Positions 50,396-60,077 of a stretch of DNA of 64,000 nt are shown one piece after another. The stretch's first letter is position 1. Each line of letters begins with the position of its first letter. Origin of the DNA: Stappia sp. (GTDB lineage Bacteria > Pseudomonadota > Alphaproteobacteria > Rhizobiales > Stappiaceae); assembly GCA_002722295.1 (NCBI GenBank), contig PBLF01000002.1:146284-210283 (forward strand), in the 5' to 3' direction. A program made the translations under genes and the position numbers. Under the pieces are notes generated by a model. That model worked only from the letters and a program-made list of their open reading frames with translations, had not been told where the DNA came from and searched no databases.

Positions 50396-51463
50396 ATGTC
50401 GCTAGAACTGAGGCAGGTCGCCTTGCGCGTCGGCGCCGAGACCCATATCCACCCGACGGATCTGGTCTGCGAGCCCGGCAGCTTCAACATCCTGCTTGGC
50501 ACCACGCTTGCCGGAAAGACCACGCTGATGAAGCTGATGGCCGGGCTCGAGCGCCCGACCTCCGGCCGGGTGCACTTTCAGGGGCAGGACGTGACCGGCG
50601 TCTCGGTGCGCCATCGCAACGTGTCGATGGTCTACCAGCAGTTCATCAACTACCCCAACATGAGCGTCTACGAGAACATTGCCTCGCCGCTGCGGGTGGC
50701 GCGGATGGACGAGGCGGAGATCAAGCACCGGGTCGGAACCATGGCCGAGCTTCTCAAGCTGTCGGCCATGCTCGACCGCAGGCCGGCGGAACTGTCTGGT
50801 GGTCAGCAGCAGCGTACCGCGATGGCGCGCGCGCTGGTCAAGGACGCGGACCTCGTGCTCCTCGACGAGCCGCTGGCCAACCTGGATTTCAAGCTGCGCG
50901 AGGAGTTGCGGGACGAGCTTCCCCGCCTCTTCGCCGACAGGGACTGCATCGTGGTCTATGCGACGACAGAGCCGGTGGAGGCCCTGCTTTTCGGCGGACA
51001 TACCGCCTGTCTCTTCGAGGGGCGCGTCACCCAGTTCGGCCCGACCGGCGGCATCTATCGCGCGCCGACGGATCTCACCAGTGCGCAGGTCTTCTCCGAC
51101 CCTCCGATCAATGTTGTCGCTGCGCGCAAGGAAGGCGGCCACGTCAGGTTGCCTGGTGGCGAAGCCTTCGAGGCGGTGGGAGGTTTCGGGGGGCTTGCGG
51201 ACGGCGACTACGTCCTCGGACTGAGGCCGCATCACGTGTCACCGGTCCCCGCCGGCACGACGCCGGTCGCGGTGGAGGGGGATGTTCTGGTGACCGAACT
51301 GTCGGGCTCCGAAAGCATCATTCATTTCACCCTGCACGGCGAGACCTGGGTCAGCCAGTCGCACGGTATTCACCCCTTCGAGGTCGGCACGCGCCAGCGC
51401 CTCTATGCCGACGTGTCCAGGGCGCTTGTCTTCGCTCCCGACGGCACGCGCATCGCGACCTGA
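50396..51463 (+). CDS. glpS: Glycerol ABC transporter ATPase GlpS
   Basis: GlpS (355 aa) is one of two different ATPases of the importer. Walker A is GTTLAGKT, the Q-loop YQQFINYPNMSVYENI, the signature ELSGGQQQR and Walker B LLDEPLANLD. At the switch position the usual THD is TTE (YATTEPVEAL), so the catalytic His is missing. A C-terminal OB-type regulatory domain follows (about 240-355). The pairing with GlpT, whose defect is in the other motif, is treated as a finding. Confidence 0.9.
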   Translation: MSLELRQVALRVGAETHIHPTDLVCEPGSFNILLGTTLAGKTTLMKLMAGLERPTSGRVHFQGQDVTGVSVRHRNVSMVYQQFINYPNMSVYENIASPLRVARMDEAEIKHRVGTMAELLKLSAMLDRRPAELSGGQQQRTAMARALVKDADLVLLDEPLANLDFKLREELRDELPRLFADRDCIVVYATTEPVEALLFGGHTACLFEGRVTQFGPTGGIYRAPTDLTSAQVFSDPPINVVAARKEGGHVRLPGGEAFEAVGGFGGLADGDYVLGLRPHHVSPVPAGTTPVAVEGDVLVTELSGSESIIHFTLHGETWVSQSHGIHPFEVGTRQRLYADVSRALVFAPDGTRIAT

Positions 51464-51478
51464 GCCGAGGAAACGATC

Positions 51479-52555
51479 ATGGCAAGAATCCTTCTCGAGG
51501 GTCTCGGACACGCCTATCGGCCCGATCCGCAGACGGACGATGACTGGGCGCTGAAGCGGCTCGATCTGGAATGGGAGGACGGCGGGGCCTATGCGCTGCT
51601 CGGTCCTTCGGGCTGCGGCAAGACCACGCTCCTCTCGATCATCTCGGGTCTTCTGCGCCCGACCGCAGGCCGGGTGCTCTTTGATGGTGAGGATGTCACC
51701 GCGCTGCCGCCGGACCGCCGGCACATCGCGCAGGTGTTCCAGTTCCCCGTCGTCTACGACACGATGTCGGTCTACGACAATCTGGCTTTTCCGCTGCGCA
51801 ATCGCGGTGTTGCCGAACGTGAGGTCGATGCCCGCGTGCGCGAGATCGCCGGCATGATCGATCTCACGCACATGCTCGACCGGCGCGCGTCGGGGCTGAC
51901 CGCGGACGGCAAGCAGAAGATCTCGCTCGGGCGCGGTCTCGTGCGTTCCGATGTGAACGCGATCATGTTCGACGAACCGCTGACCGTCATCGATCCGCAC
52001 CTCAAGTGGCAGCTTCGCTCAAAGCTCAAGGAGCTTCACCAGCGGGTGCGCACGACGATGATCTACGTCACCCACGACCAGACTGAAGCCCTCACCTTTG
52101 CAGACAAGGTTGTGGTGATGAACCAGGGCCAGGTGGTGCAGATCGGAACGCCGGTGGATCTCTTCGAGCGTCCGAACCACACGTTCGTCGGCCACTTCAT
52201 TGGCTCGCCGGGCATGAATGTCCTGCCGTGCGAGGTGTCCTCGGGACGGGTGCATGTGGCGGGCAGGGCACTCGATCTGGGTACCTCCGGAGCCCCGGAG
52301 GCGGGAGGGCGCCTGGAAGTCGGCGTCCGCCCGGAGTTCGTGTCGCTTGCGGACGGGGAGGGCGAGGGGCGCCTGCCGGCCCGCATCGTCAAGGTCTCGG
52401 ATGCAGGGCGCTACAACGTGGTCGAGGCGGATGTCGAGGGGCTCGGCGTCAAGCTGCTCGTCGCCGAGGGCGTCGAAATCCCGGGCGAAGGAGCCTGGCT
52501 GTCCTTCGACCCCGAGCACACGGCCGTCTATCGCGACGGCTGGATCACCGGCTGA
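51479..52555 (+). CDS. glpT: Glycerol ABC transporter ATPase GlpT
   Basis: GlpT (358 aa) is the second ATPase. Walker A GPSGCGKT, Q-loop QVFQFPVVYDTMSVYDN, Walker B IMFDEPLTVID and the switch motif VTHDQTEAL are intact, but the signature is degenerate (LTADGKQKIS in place of LSGGQQQR). A C-terminal TOBE-type domain is present. Note the name clash with the unrelated E. coli glycerol-3-phosphate antiporter. Confidence 0.9.
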   Translation: MARILLEGLGHAYRPDPQTDDDWALKRLDLEWEDGGAYALLGPSGCGKTTLLSIISGLLRPTAGRVLFDGEDVTALPPDRRHIAQVFQFPVVYDTMSVYDNLAFPLRNRGVAEREVDARVREIAGMIDLTHMLDRRASGLTADGKQKISLGRGLVRSDVNAIMFDEPLTVIDPHLKWQLRSKLKELHQRVRTTMIYVTHDQTEALTFADKVVVMNQGQVVQIGTPVDLFERPNHTFVGHFIGSPGMNVLPCEVSSGRVHVAGRALDLGTSGAPEAGGRLEVGVRPEFVSLADGEGEGRLPARIVKVSDAGRYNVVEADVEGLGVKLLVAEGVEIPGEGAWLSFDPEHTAVYRDGWITG

Positions 52556-52570
52556 GGCGGGGGGAGACCC

Positions 52571-53434
52571 ATGAACAAGACCTTCGACAATCGCGCCTGG
52601 CTCTTTGTCCTGCCCGTCGTGGCGCTCGTCGCCTTCAATGCCATCATCCCGCTGATGACGGTGGTCAACTATTCTGTTCAGGAGACATTCGGAGACAACG
52701 TCTTCTTCTGGGCCGGCGTGATGTGGTTCGAGCAGGTGCTCACCTCGGAGCGGTTTCATGACGCGCTTTTCCGCCAGCTCGCCTTCACCTTCACGATCCT
52801 CCTGATCGAGATTCCGCTGGGCATCGCCATCGCGCTGACCATGCCGCGCAAGGGACCCTGGGTACCGGTCTGCCTCGTGTTGATGGCACTGCCGCTGCTC
52901 ATCCCCTGGAACGTCGTGGGAGCGATGTGGAACATCTTCGCGCTGCCCGACATCGGTCTTCTTGGGCGCACGCTCAATGCCATCGGCATCGACTACAATT
53001 TCACCCGCCAGCCGGGAGATGCCTGGTTCACCCTGATCCTGATGGACGTGTGGCACTGGACGTCGCTCGTGGTCCTCCTGTCCTATGCCGGACTGGTGTC
53101 GATCCCCGACGCCTACTACCAGGCGGCCAAGATCGATGGCGCCAGCCCGGTTGCCATCTTCCGCTACATCCAGCTTCCGAAGATGAAACGGGTGCTCACC
53201 ATCGCCGTGCTGTTGCGTTTCATGGACAGCTTCATGATCTACACCGAACTTTCGGTGCTCACCGGCGGCGGTCCCGGCAACTCCACGACGCTTCTGTCCA
53301 TCGATCTCGTCAAGATCGCGCTTGGCCAGTTCGACCTTGGGCCGGCGGCAGCCATGTCGCTGATCTACTTCCTCATCATCCTTGCGCTGAGCTGGGTGTT
53401 CTACACCCTGATGATGCGCAGCGAGCAGCAGTGA
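52571..53434 (+). CDS. glpP: Glycerol ABC transporter permease GlpP
   Basis: This 287-aa permease has six helices of the MalF type. The coupling motif EAA-like segment runs YYQAAKIDGASPVAIFRYIQLPKMK. A GGGGAGA site precedes the ATG. It pairs with GlpQ. Confidence 0.92.
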   Translation: MNKTFDNRAWLFVLPVVALVAFNAIIPLMTVVNYSVQETFGDNVFFWAGVMWFEQVLTSERFHDALFRQLAFTFTILLIEIPLGIAIALTMPRKGPWVPVCLVLMALPLLIPWNVVGAMWNIFALPDIGLLGRTLNAIGIDYNFTRQPGDAWFTLILMDVWHWTSLVVLLSYAGLVSIPDAYYQAAKIDGASPVAIFRYIQLPKMKRVLTIAVLLRFMDSFMIYTELSVLTGGGPGNSTTLLSIDLVKIALGQFDLGPAAAMSLIYFLIILALSWVFYTLMMRSEQQ

Positions 53435-53448
53435 CGAAAGGTCTTTCC

Positions 53449-54249
<801 letters not shown>

Positions 54250-54274
54250 GCACACAAGACAAGGGAGTTCTGCC

Positions 54275-54589
54275 ATGGGCCTGAGCTGGATGGCGTGGAC
54301 CGGACCAACAGCCGCCTTTTTTCTCTTTATCGCGGGCTGCTTCGTGGTCATGTCGGTCTGGGAATACAGGCAACCCGGCGGCGGACCCCGCCACGGGATT
54401 CTCGGGCTCGACACGACGCGCGGCGACCGATTGTTCATCTCGCTGCTCGGCAGCGCGTTCATCTTCCTGGCGTGGCTCGGGTTTGTCGGTCCGCCAGTGC
54501 TTGGCGCGCTGGGTCTTTCCGGCCCCTTCCTGTGGGCGCCGTTGGGTGTCGCGGTTCTTTACGCCTTCGCGGTCTTCCGCTGGGTCTGA
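54275..54589 (+). CDS. glpU: DUF2160 small membrane protein GlpU
   Basis: This 104-aa protein has three hydrophobic helices and the conserved core DTTRGDRLFISLLGSAFI of DUF2160. It is the small membrane component always found with the rhizobial glycerol importer; its role is unknown. It is the last gene of the operon. Confidence 0.9.
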   Translation: MGLSWMAWTGPTAAFFLFIAGCFVVMSVWEYRQPGGGPRHGILGLDTTRGDRLFISLLGSAFIFLAWLGFVGPPVLGALGLSGPFLWAPLGVAVLYAFAVFRWV

Positions 54590-54682
54590 GGTTCCCGGCG
54601 TTCCCGGCCAACGCCTTGTTGAGCCTGCCGACTCGGGCGAAGCTTCGCGCTGCGCCACGACGTGCAAGGCGAGGATGCGGGG

Positions 54683-55126
54683 ATGCGGCAGGCTTGGATA
54701 CGCGATGGTCTTTCGGGTGGGCGTGAGCGCACCGTGCGCCTTCTTCTGAACGCTGGTCGCGCGGTTCTGGCCCTGGGGCTTCTTGCAACCGGTCCCGCGT
54801 TGTCCGAGGGGGGCGAAGATGTGGGCGGGAAGGGCTGGCAGACCGGCTCGCAGATCGAGGCGGTCTGCAGCGTGGAACCGGAGCGCAATGCCATCGCGCT
54901 TACCTTCTGCCTCGGCTACCTGCAGGGCGCGCTCGACGCCTTCCTGCTTGGCCGCGCCAACTGCATTCCGGAGGATATCGATGCCAACGGTCTGCGCGCG
55001 GCGGTTCTGGAGCATGTGCGCCGGCATCCGGACCGGGCCGGGAAAACCCGGGGGCCGCTTCTCGTCTATGACGCCTTCCGTGAGACTTGGCCGTCGTGTG
55101 CCCACATGCCCGGGCTCGGTCGCTGA
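54683..55126 (+). CDS. Rap1a/Tai-family secreted protein
   Basis: The 147-aa precursor has a signal peptide (cleavage near ALS, about residue 42) and a domain resembling the Rap1a/Tai immunity family: CLGYLQGALDAF, CIPEDIDANGLRAAVLEHVRRHP and a C-terminal WPSC. Four cysteines likely form two disulfides. In Serratia such proteins neutralise type VI effectors, but many relatives lack any such context, and no effector or type VI gene is in this window. The start is uncertain between this ATG and a GTG 21 bases upstream. Confidence 0.75.
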   Translation: MRQAWIRDGLSGGRERTVRLLLNAGRAVLALGLLATGPALSEGGEDVGGKGWQTGSQIEAVCSVEPERNAIALTFCLGYLQGALDAFLLGRANCIPEDIDANGLRAAVLEHVRRHPDRAGKTRGPLLVYDAFRETWPSCAHMPGLGR

Positions 55127-55144
55127 GGGGAATGCCCCCGACAG

Positions 55145-55182
55145 CAAAAAGGCGCGCCGGAGCCTGTCCGACGCGCCTTTGA
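55145..55182. terminator. Bidirectional terminator between the Rap1a/Tai-like gene and hemA
   Basis: A nine-base stem (AAAGGCGCG / CGCGCCTTT) extends after a one-base mismatch by CGGA/TCCG. An A-run lies on the left and TTT on the right, fitting use by both convergent genes. Confidence 0.8.
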
Positions 55183-55207
55183 GACTGAATCCAGCCCTGG
55201 AAAGGGT

Positions 55208-56428
55208 TCAGGCTACCGCGCGGGCAAGCGCGCACTGGCTCCACAGCGATTCCAGCGACCGCACCAGATGATCGATGTCACCGTCCGTGTGCAGCGGCGA
55301 AGGGGTGATGCGCAGGCGCTCCAGGCCCTTGGGCACTGTCGGATAGTTGATCGGCTGAATGTAGATGCCGAAGGTATCGAGCAGGATGTCCGAGATCATC
55401 TTGCACTTCACCGGGTCCTTCACCATCACCGGAACGATGTGGCTCGGGTTCTCCAGATGCGGGATGCCGACACGGTCGAGGCTGCGCCGCACCGCCTCGA
55501 CGCGGTCGCGCTGACGCTGGCGCAACTGCTCGCCCCCGTCCGACTTGAGGAAGGCGATGGAGGCCTGTGCGCCGGCGGCGAGAGTGGGCGGCAGCGAGGT
55601 CGTGAAGATGAAGCCCGAGGCATAGGAGCGCACGAAGTCGCAAAGCGCCTCGGAGGCGGCGATGTAGCCGCCCATCACGCCGAACGCCTTGCCCAACGTG
55701 CCTTCGATCACGGTAAGCCGGTCCATCAGCCCTTCGCGCTCGGCGACACCGCCGCCGCGCGGGCCGTAGAGGCCGACCGCATGAACCTCGTCGAGATAGG
55801 TCATCGCGCCGTACTTGTCGGCGATATCGCAGATTTCCTTGATCGGAGCGATGTCGCCATCCATCGAATAGACGGATTCGAACGCGATGAGCTTGGGCCG
55901 ACCCGGCTCGATTTCGGCGAGTTGGCGTTCTAGATCCTCGATGTCGTTGTGCTTCCAGATACGCTTCTCGGCACGGGAGTGGCGGATGCCCTCGATCATC
56001 GACGCGTGATTCAGCGCGTCGGACAGCACGACGCATCCGGGCAGCATCCCGGCGATGGTGCCGAGCGCCGCCCAGTTCGAGACGTAGCCGGACGTAAAGA
56101 GAAGGGCGGCTTCCTTGCCGTGCAGGTCCGCGAGCTCGTTCTCAAGCAGAACGTGGTAGTGATTGGTGCCTGAAATGTTGCGTGTTCCGCCCGCGCCGGC
56201 GCCGCATCGCTCGATCGCCTCATGCATCGCGCCGGTTACGACCGGATGCTGTCCCATGCCCAGATAGTCGTTCGAACACCAGACGGTGACGTCCTGGGTA
56301 CCTTCGCTCGTGTGGCGCGTGGCGCGCGGAAACTGTCCCGCCTGGCGCTCGAGATCGGCGAAAACCCGGTAGCGGCCTTCCTTGTGCAGTCCATCGATCT
56401 TGCTTCGAAAGAAGCTTTCGTAATCCAT
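55208..56428 (-). CDS. hemA: 5-Aminolevulinate synthase
   Basis: HemA (406 aa) condenses glycine and succinyl-CoA to 5-aminolevulinate, the first step of the C4 heme pathway used by alphaproteobacteria. The PLP lysine is in [14 protein letters not shown] and the segments [20 protein letters not shown] and [13 protein letters not shown] are diagnostic. I chose [10 protein letters not shown], which has GGAGG upstream and the standard family length; an earlier ATG would add 22 residues. A putative promoter lies about 95 bases upstream. Confidence 0.96.
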   Translation of the reverse strand: MDYESFFRSKIDGLHKEGRYRVFADLERQAGQFPRATRHTSEGTQDVTVWCSNDYLGMGQHPVVTGAMHEAIERCGAGAGGTRNISGTNHYHVLLENELADLHGKEAALLFTSGYVSNWAALGTIAGMLPGCVVLSDALNHASMIEGIRHSRAEKRIWKHNDIEDLERQLAEIEPGRPKLIAFESVYSMDGDIAPIKEICDIADKYGAMTYLDEVHAVGLYGPRGGGVAEREGLMDRLTVIEGTLGKAFGVMGGYIAASEALCDFVRSYASGFIFTTSLPPTLAAGAQASIAFLKSDGGEQLRQRQRDRVEAVRRSLDRVGIPHLENPSHIVPVMVKDPVKCKMISDILLDTFGIYIQPINYPTVPKGLERLRITPSPLHTDGDIDHLVRSLESLWSQCALARAVA

Positions 56429-56516
56429 CGGGGCCTCCGGGACATTGGCCTTCTCGCCGGGCCAACCGTCGGCGCCGGGGGAAGTTTCAGTCATCCGCAA
56501 ATTAGTTTCATTCCAG

Positions 56517-56546
56517 TTTATAGACCAGGGAGCAAGGGCGAGTGAA
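56517..56546 (-). promoter_or_regulatory. Putative hemA promoter
   Basis: On the minus strand TTCACT and TATAAA boxes are 18 bases apart. I see no FnrL-type dyad (TTGAT...ATCAA) close by, although hemA is often FnrL-controlled. Confidence 0.5.
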
Positions 56547-56695
56547 TTGGGAATATGCCTGAGGGGGCATTTCGACGCACTCGGCCCTTGTTGTTTCAGC
56601 CTTCTTCCTTGCGTTGCAGGGGCTGCTTGTCCATAAGTCCGCAACGGGCAGAGTGAACCGCCCGCCATTCATGGTCAAATTCGGGAGATGGAACG

Positions 56696-57772
56696 TTGAG
56701 CCAGTTCCAGCCGCGCGTGTTCTCGGGCGTCCAGCCCACCGGCAACCTGCATCTCGGCAACTATCTCGGGGCCATCTCGCGGTTCGTGCCGCTGCAGGAC
56801 GAGATGCCGACGATCTACTGCGTCGTCGATTTGCATGCGATTACGGTGAAGCACGACCCCGCCGTCCTGACGGCGAACACACGTGAGGTGACCGCCGCCT
56901 ATCTCGCGGCGGGTATCGATCCCGGGAAAGCGATCATCTTCAACCAGAGCCAGGTCCGCGAACATGCGGAGCTTGCCTGGATCTTCAACTGCATCGCACG
57001 CATGGGCTGGCTCAGCCGCATGACGCAGTTCAAGGAGAAGGCCGGCAAGAACCGCGAGAATGCCTCGGTTGGCCTGTTTGCCTACCCGACGCTGATGGCG
57101 GCCGACATCCTGGCGTACCGCGCGACCCATGTGCCGGTTGGCGACGACCAGAAGCAGCATCTGGAGCTCACCCGCGACATCGCGCAGAAGTTCAACAACG
57201 ACTTCGCCGACCGGGTCAAGGAACTCGGACTTGGTGTCGCAAACCCGGCGCCGAGCCCGGAACTGCCCGACGAGCTGTTCTTCCCGCTCACCGAGCCCAT
57301 GATCGCCGGTCCCGCGACCCGCATCATGTCTCTCCGTGACGGCACCAAGAAGATGTCGAAGTCGGACGCCTCGGACCTGTCGCGTATCAACCTGCGGGAT
57401 TCAGCGGATGAGATCGCCAAGAAGATCCGCAAGGCCAAGACCGACCCCGAGCCGCTTTCGAGTGAGCTGGACGGGCTCTCCGAACGTCCCGAGGCGCTCA
57501 ACCTGGTGGGCATCTATGCCGCGCTTTCGGGCCGAACGAAGGAAGAGGTGCTGTCGGAATACGGCGGGCAGCCCTTCTCCGTGTTCAAGCCGGCGCTGGC
57601 GGATCTCGCAGTCGACAAGTTGGCGCCGATGACGGACGAAATGAACCGGCTTCTCGCCGACGAGACCCATATCGACGGCATTTTGCGCGAGGGTGCGGGG
57701 CGAGCCTCGGAAATCGCCGCTCCGGTGCTGCGCGACGTGCGTCGGATCATGGGGTTCCTCGAGGGACGTTGA
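56696..57772 (+). CDS. trpS: Tryptophanyl-tRNA synthetase
   Basis: TrpS (358 aa) is a class I aminoacyl-tRNA synthetase. [16 protein letters not shown] contains the HIGH-type motif and KMSKSD is the KMSKS-type loop. A TTG start is used: GGGAGA is well spaced upstream and the next in-frame ATG would remove the conserved N-terminal strand. A terminator follows. Confidence 0.95.
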   Translation: MSQFQPRVFSGVQPTGNLHLGNYLGAISRFVPLQDEMPTIYCVVDLHAITVKHDPAVLTANTREVTAAYLAAGIDPGKAIIFNQSQVREHAELAWIFNCIARMGWLSRMTQFKEKAGKNRENASVGLFAYPTLMAADILAYRATHVPVGDDQKQHLELTRDIAQKFNNDFADRVKELGLGVANPAPSPELPDELFFPLTEPMIAGPATRIMSLRDGTKKMSKSDASDLSRINLRDSADEIAKKIRKAKTDPEPLSSELDGLSERPEALNLVGIYAALSGRTKEEVLSEYGGQPFSVFKPALADLAVDKLAPMTDEMNRLLADETHIDGILREGAGRASEIAAPVLRDVRRIMGFLEGR

Positions 57773-57818
57773 GAGCAGGGCCGGGACGCTTCCGCGTCTC
57801 TGGAAGAAGATCGCCAGG

Positions 57819-57852
57819 GGGTCGTGCCGTGCAAACGGCGCGACCCTTTTTT
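57819..57852 (+). terminator. Terminator after trpS
   Basis: GGGTCG and CGACCC arms with an inner CCGT/ACGG pairing are followed by six Ts. This is a textbook rho-independent terminator. Confidence 0.9.
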
Positions 57853-57926
57853 GCAGGTGGGTTGTTGCGCCCGTCGCAAGCGCAGGTTTAGTGTGCTGCT
57901 GGAACAAATACCGAACTTGTGGCCTC

Positions 57927-58418
57927 ATGACCGACAACAGGGTTAGACTTGATGATCCGCTGAGTGATGGCCGGCAGTCGGAAACGGCAATGCGGGTGTG
58001 GCGCGGGGCGGCACGGATGCTTCGTCAGGCAGGGTTTTCATGTCTTGGGGAGCTGCCCCTGGCGTCCGGGCGCCGCGCGGATCTGGTCGGCATGTCCGCG
58101 AAGGGTGAGATCTGGATCGTGGAGGTGAAATCCTCGGTTGCTGACCTGCGCGCCGACGGAAAATGGCCTGAGTACAGGGTCCATTGCGATCGGTTGTTTT
58201 TCGCAACCCATCCAGATGTTCCGGCCGATATCTTCCCTGCCGAGGCCGGGTTGATCCTTTCGGACGGCTATTTCGCCGAGATTCTACGCGATGCCCCCGA
58301 ACACCGGTTGACCGCGGCCACGCGCAAGGCCGTGACCTTGCGCTTCGCGCAGGCTGCGGCCAATCGCTTGCACCTGCTGCATGACCCGGGGCTTGCCGGG
58401 ATGGAGCAGGGGCGCTAA
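57927..58418 (+). CDS. mmcB: MmcB family DNA repair protein
   Basis: This 163-aa protein matches MmcB, an alphaproteobacterial DNA-repair factor linked to mitomycin C resistance in Caulobacter. It has a PD-(D/E)XK-like core, with ADLVGM and WIVEVKSSVADL as the likely metal-binding Asp and Glu-x-Lys, and KWPEYRVHCDRLFFA. I see no clear LexA box (GTTC-N7-GTTC) immediately upstream. Confidence 0.88.
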   Translation: MTDNRVRLDDPLSDGRQSETAMRVWRGAARMLRQAGFSCLGELPLASGRRADLVGMSAKGEIWIVEVKSSVADLRADGKWPEYRVHCDRLFFATHPDVPADIFPAEAGLILSDGYFAEILRDAPEHRLTAATRKAVTLRFAQAAANRLHLLHDPGLAGMEQGR

Positions 58419-58529
58419 CCGAACCGGAACGGCTTCCGGTCGCGACGGCGAGAGCCATGACGGTGACATGGTCGCAAGGCACGATTGTGCGGGAGACGTG
58501 TCGATGTGGGAAGGCGGGGAAGGGAGGCG

Positions 58530-59489
58530 ATGAGCGCGGACACCCTTGTGACCTTCCCCGAATTGCAGGCGTCGGACGGGACGGGTTTGCGTGCGCTCGT
58601 CTGTGTTGCGATCTGCACCTGTGATCGGCACGGATCGCTGCGTGACACCCTGACCTCTCTTTTGTGCCAGAGCGCGGGCACCGGCTTTCAGGTCATTGTC
58701 GCGGACAATGGCCGCGACCCGGCCGGACACGTGGTGGAGGAGTTTCGCGGCAGGCTTGACCTCGTCTACGAGCGGGTGCCCGAGCCGGGCCTCACGGCGG
58801 TGCGCAATCGCTCCCTATTCCTCGCGCGTTCCAGCGGCGCACGCTTCGTCGCCTGCATCGATGATGACGAGATCGCTGATCGCGACTGGCTTCGGTGCCA
58901 TGTCGAGGAGGCGGAGCGCTTTGGCGCCGATATCCAGACGGGATTTGTCGAACCGCGATATCTGGGCGATCCGCCGGACTGGATCGTGTCCGGCGAGTTC
59001 TTTGTCGTGGACATGGATATCGCGACCACCGCCAACCTGCTTCTGCGAGTGGCTGTGCTGCCGGATAACGAAGCGGAATGGTTTTCGCCGGCCTACGCCG
59101 TGACGGGTGGCGAGGATCACGAGTTTCTGAACCGGCTCGCCCGCGGTGGCGCCAGAATGCGGTTTGCCAGGACGGCCCGGGTGATCGACATGCTTCCGGC
59201 CGAGCGGTTGACTCTGCGCTTTATTCTACGCAGGGGGTTGCGTGACGGCGTCTATTTCGGGCTATGGGCTCGTCAGGAACATGCATCGCTTGTCCGTAGA
59301 ACTGGTGTTTGCCTTCGCAAGGCGGGCGCGAAGCTCGGGTATGCGCTCAACCACCTTTTTTGGTCGCCTTGCGCCCCCTGGCGCGCGCGCAAGGCCGGGA
59401 TGGACCTTGCGACCGCGCTGGGAATCGCGATCGGCCTTGCTGGCGTGAGGGTGCGTTTCTACGGCCACGCCGTTGCTGGCACACCCTAG
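58530..59489 (+). CDS. Family 2 glycosyltransferase
   Basis: This 319-aa protein has a GT-A fold with VCVAICTCDRHGSL at the start, the nucleotide-sugar metal site CIDDDE near residue 110 and EDHEFLNRL as likely catalytic region. The C-terminus has hydrophobic segments that may attach it to the membrane. Donor and acceptor are not predictable. A GGGAGG site fixes the start. The stop codon shares the palindrome CTAG with the actR stop on the other strand. Confidence 0.85.
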   Translation: MSADTLVTFPELQASDGTGLRALVCVAICTCDRHGSLRDTLTSLLCQSAGTGFQVIVADNGRDPAGHVVEEFRGRLDLVYERVPEPGLTAVRNRSLFLARSSGARFVACIDDDEIADRDWLRCHVEEAERFGADIQTGFVEPRYLGDPPDWIVSGEFFVVDMDIATTANLLLRVAVLPDNEAEWFSPAYAVTGGEDHEFLNRLARGGARMRFARTARVIDMLPAERLTLRFILRRGLRDGVYFGLWARQEHASLVRRTGVCLRKAGAKLGYALNHLFWSPCAPWRARKAGMDLATALGIAIGLAGVRVRFYGHAVAGTP

Positions 59490-60040
59490 CGGGGCGCGCG
59501 CTTGGCCAGGATGCGCTGAAGCGTGCGCCGGTGCATATTGAGCCTGCGGGCTGTCTCGGAAACATTGCGGTCGCAGAGTTCGTAGATCCGCTGGATATGC
59601 TCCCAACGCACCCGGTCGGCGGACATCGGGTTTTCCGGCGGGCTTGCCTTCTCCTCGTCCGAACTTGTCAGTGCGGCAAGCACGTCGTCCGCGTCCGCCG
59701 GCTTCGCGAGATAGTCGACCGCGCCGAGTTTGACCGCCGTCACCGCCGTTGCGATGTTGCCGTATCCCGTGAGCACGACGACACGGGCTTCCGGACGACG
59801 GCTGCGGATCGCTTCGACCACGTCGAGGCCGCTGCCGTCTTCCAGGCGCATGTCCACCACCGCGAACTCGGGCGCGACGATGCGCAGCTTGTCGAGGGCT
59901 TCACGCACGCTGTCGGCGGTCTCGGTGACGAAACCCCGCTTTTCCATGGCTCGCGCGAGGCGCTGCTGGAACGGCCGGTCGTCATCGACGATCAGCAGGT
60001 TGCGCGTGGCGCCCGTCTCACTGTCAACTTCCTCTGTCAT
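59486..60040 (-). CDS. actR: ActR/RegA-type response regulator
   Basis: ActR (184 aa) is a redox-responsive regulator in the RegA/PrrA family. The receiver has acidic residues in IVDDD, phosphoacceptor Asp63 in VVDMRLEDG and Lys113 in AKPAD. The C-terminal Fis-type helix-turn-helix is SETARRLNMHRRTLQRILAKRAPR, nearly invariant in this family. It follows actS on the same strand. Confidence 0.95.
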   Translation of the reverse strand: MTEEVDSETGATRNLLIVDDDRPFQQRLARAMEKRGFVTETADSVREALDKLRIVAPEFAVVDMRLEDGSGLDVVEAIRSRRPEARVVVLTGYGNIATAVTAVKLGAVDYLAKPADADDVLAALTSSDEEKASPPENPMSADRVRWEHIQRIYELCDRNVSETARRLNMHRRTLQRILAKRAPR

Positions 60041-60077
60041 TCCTGTCGTCCGCACCTGTCGCTCTGTGTTGCCTTCG

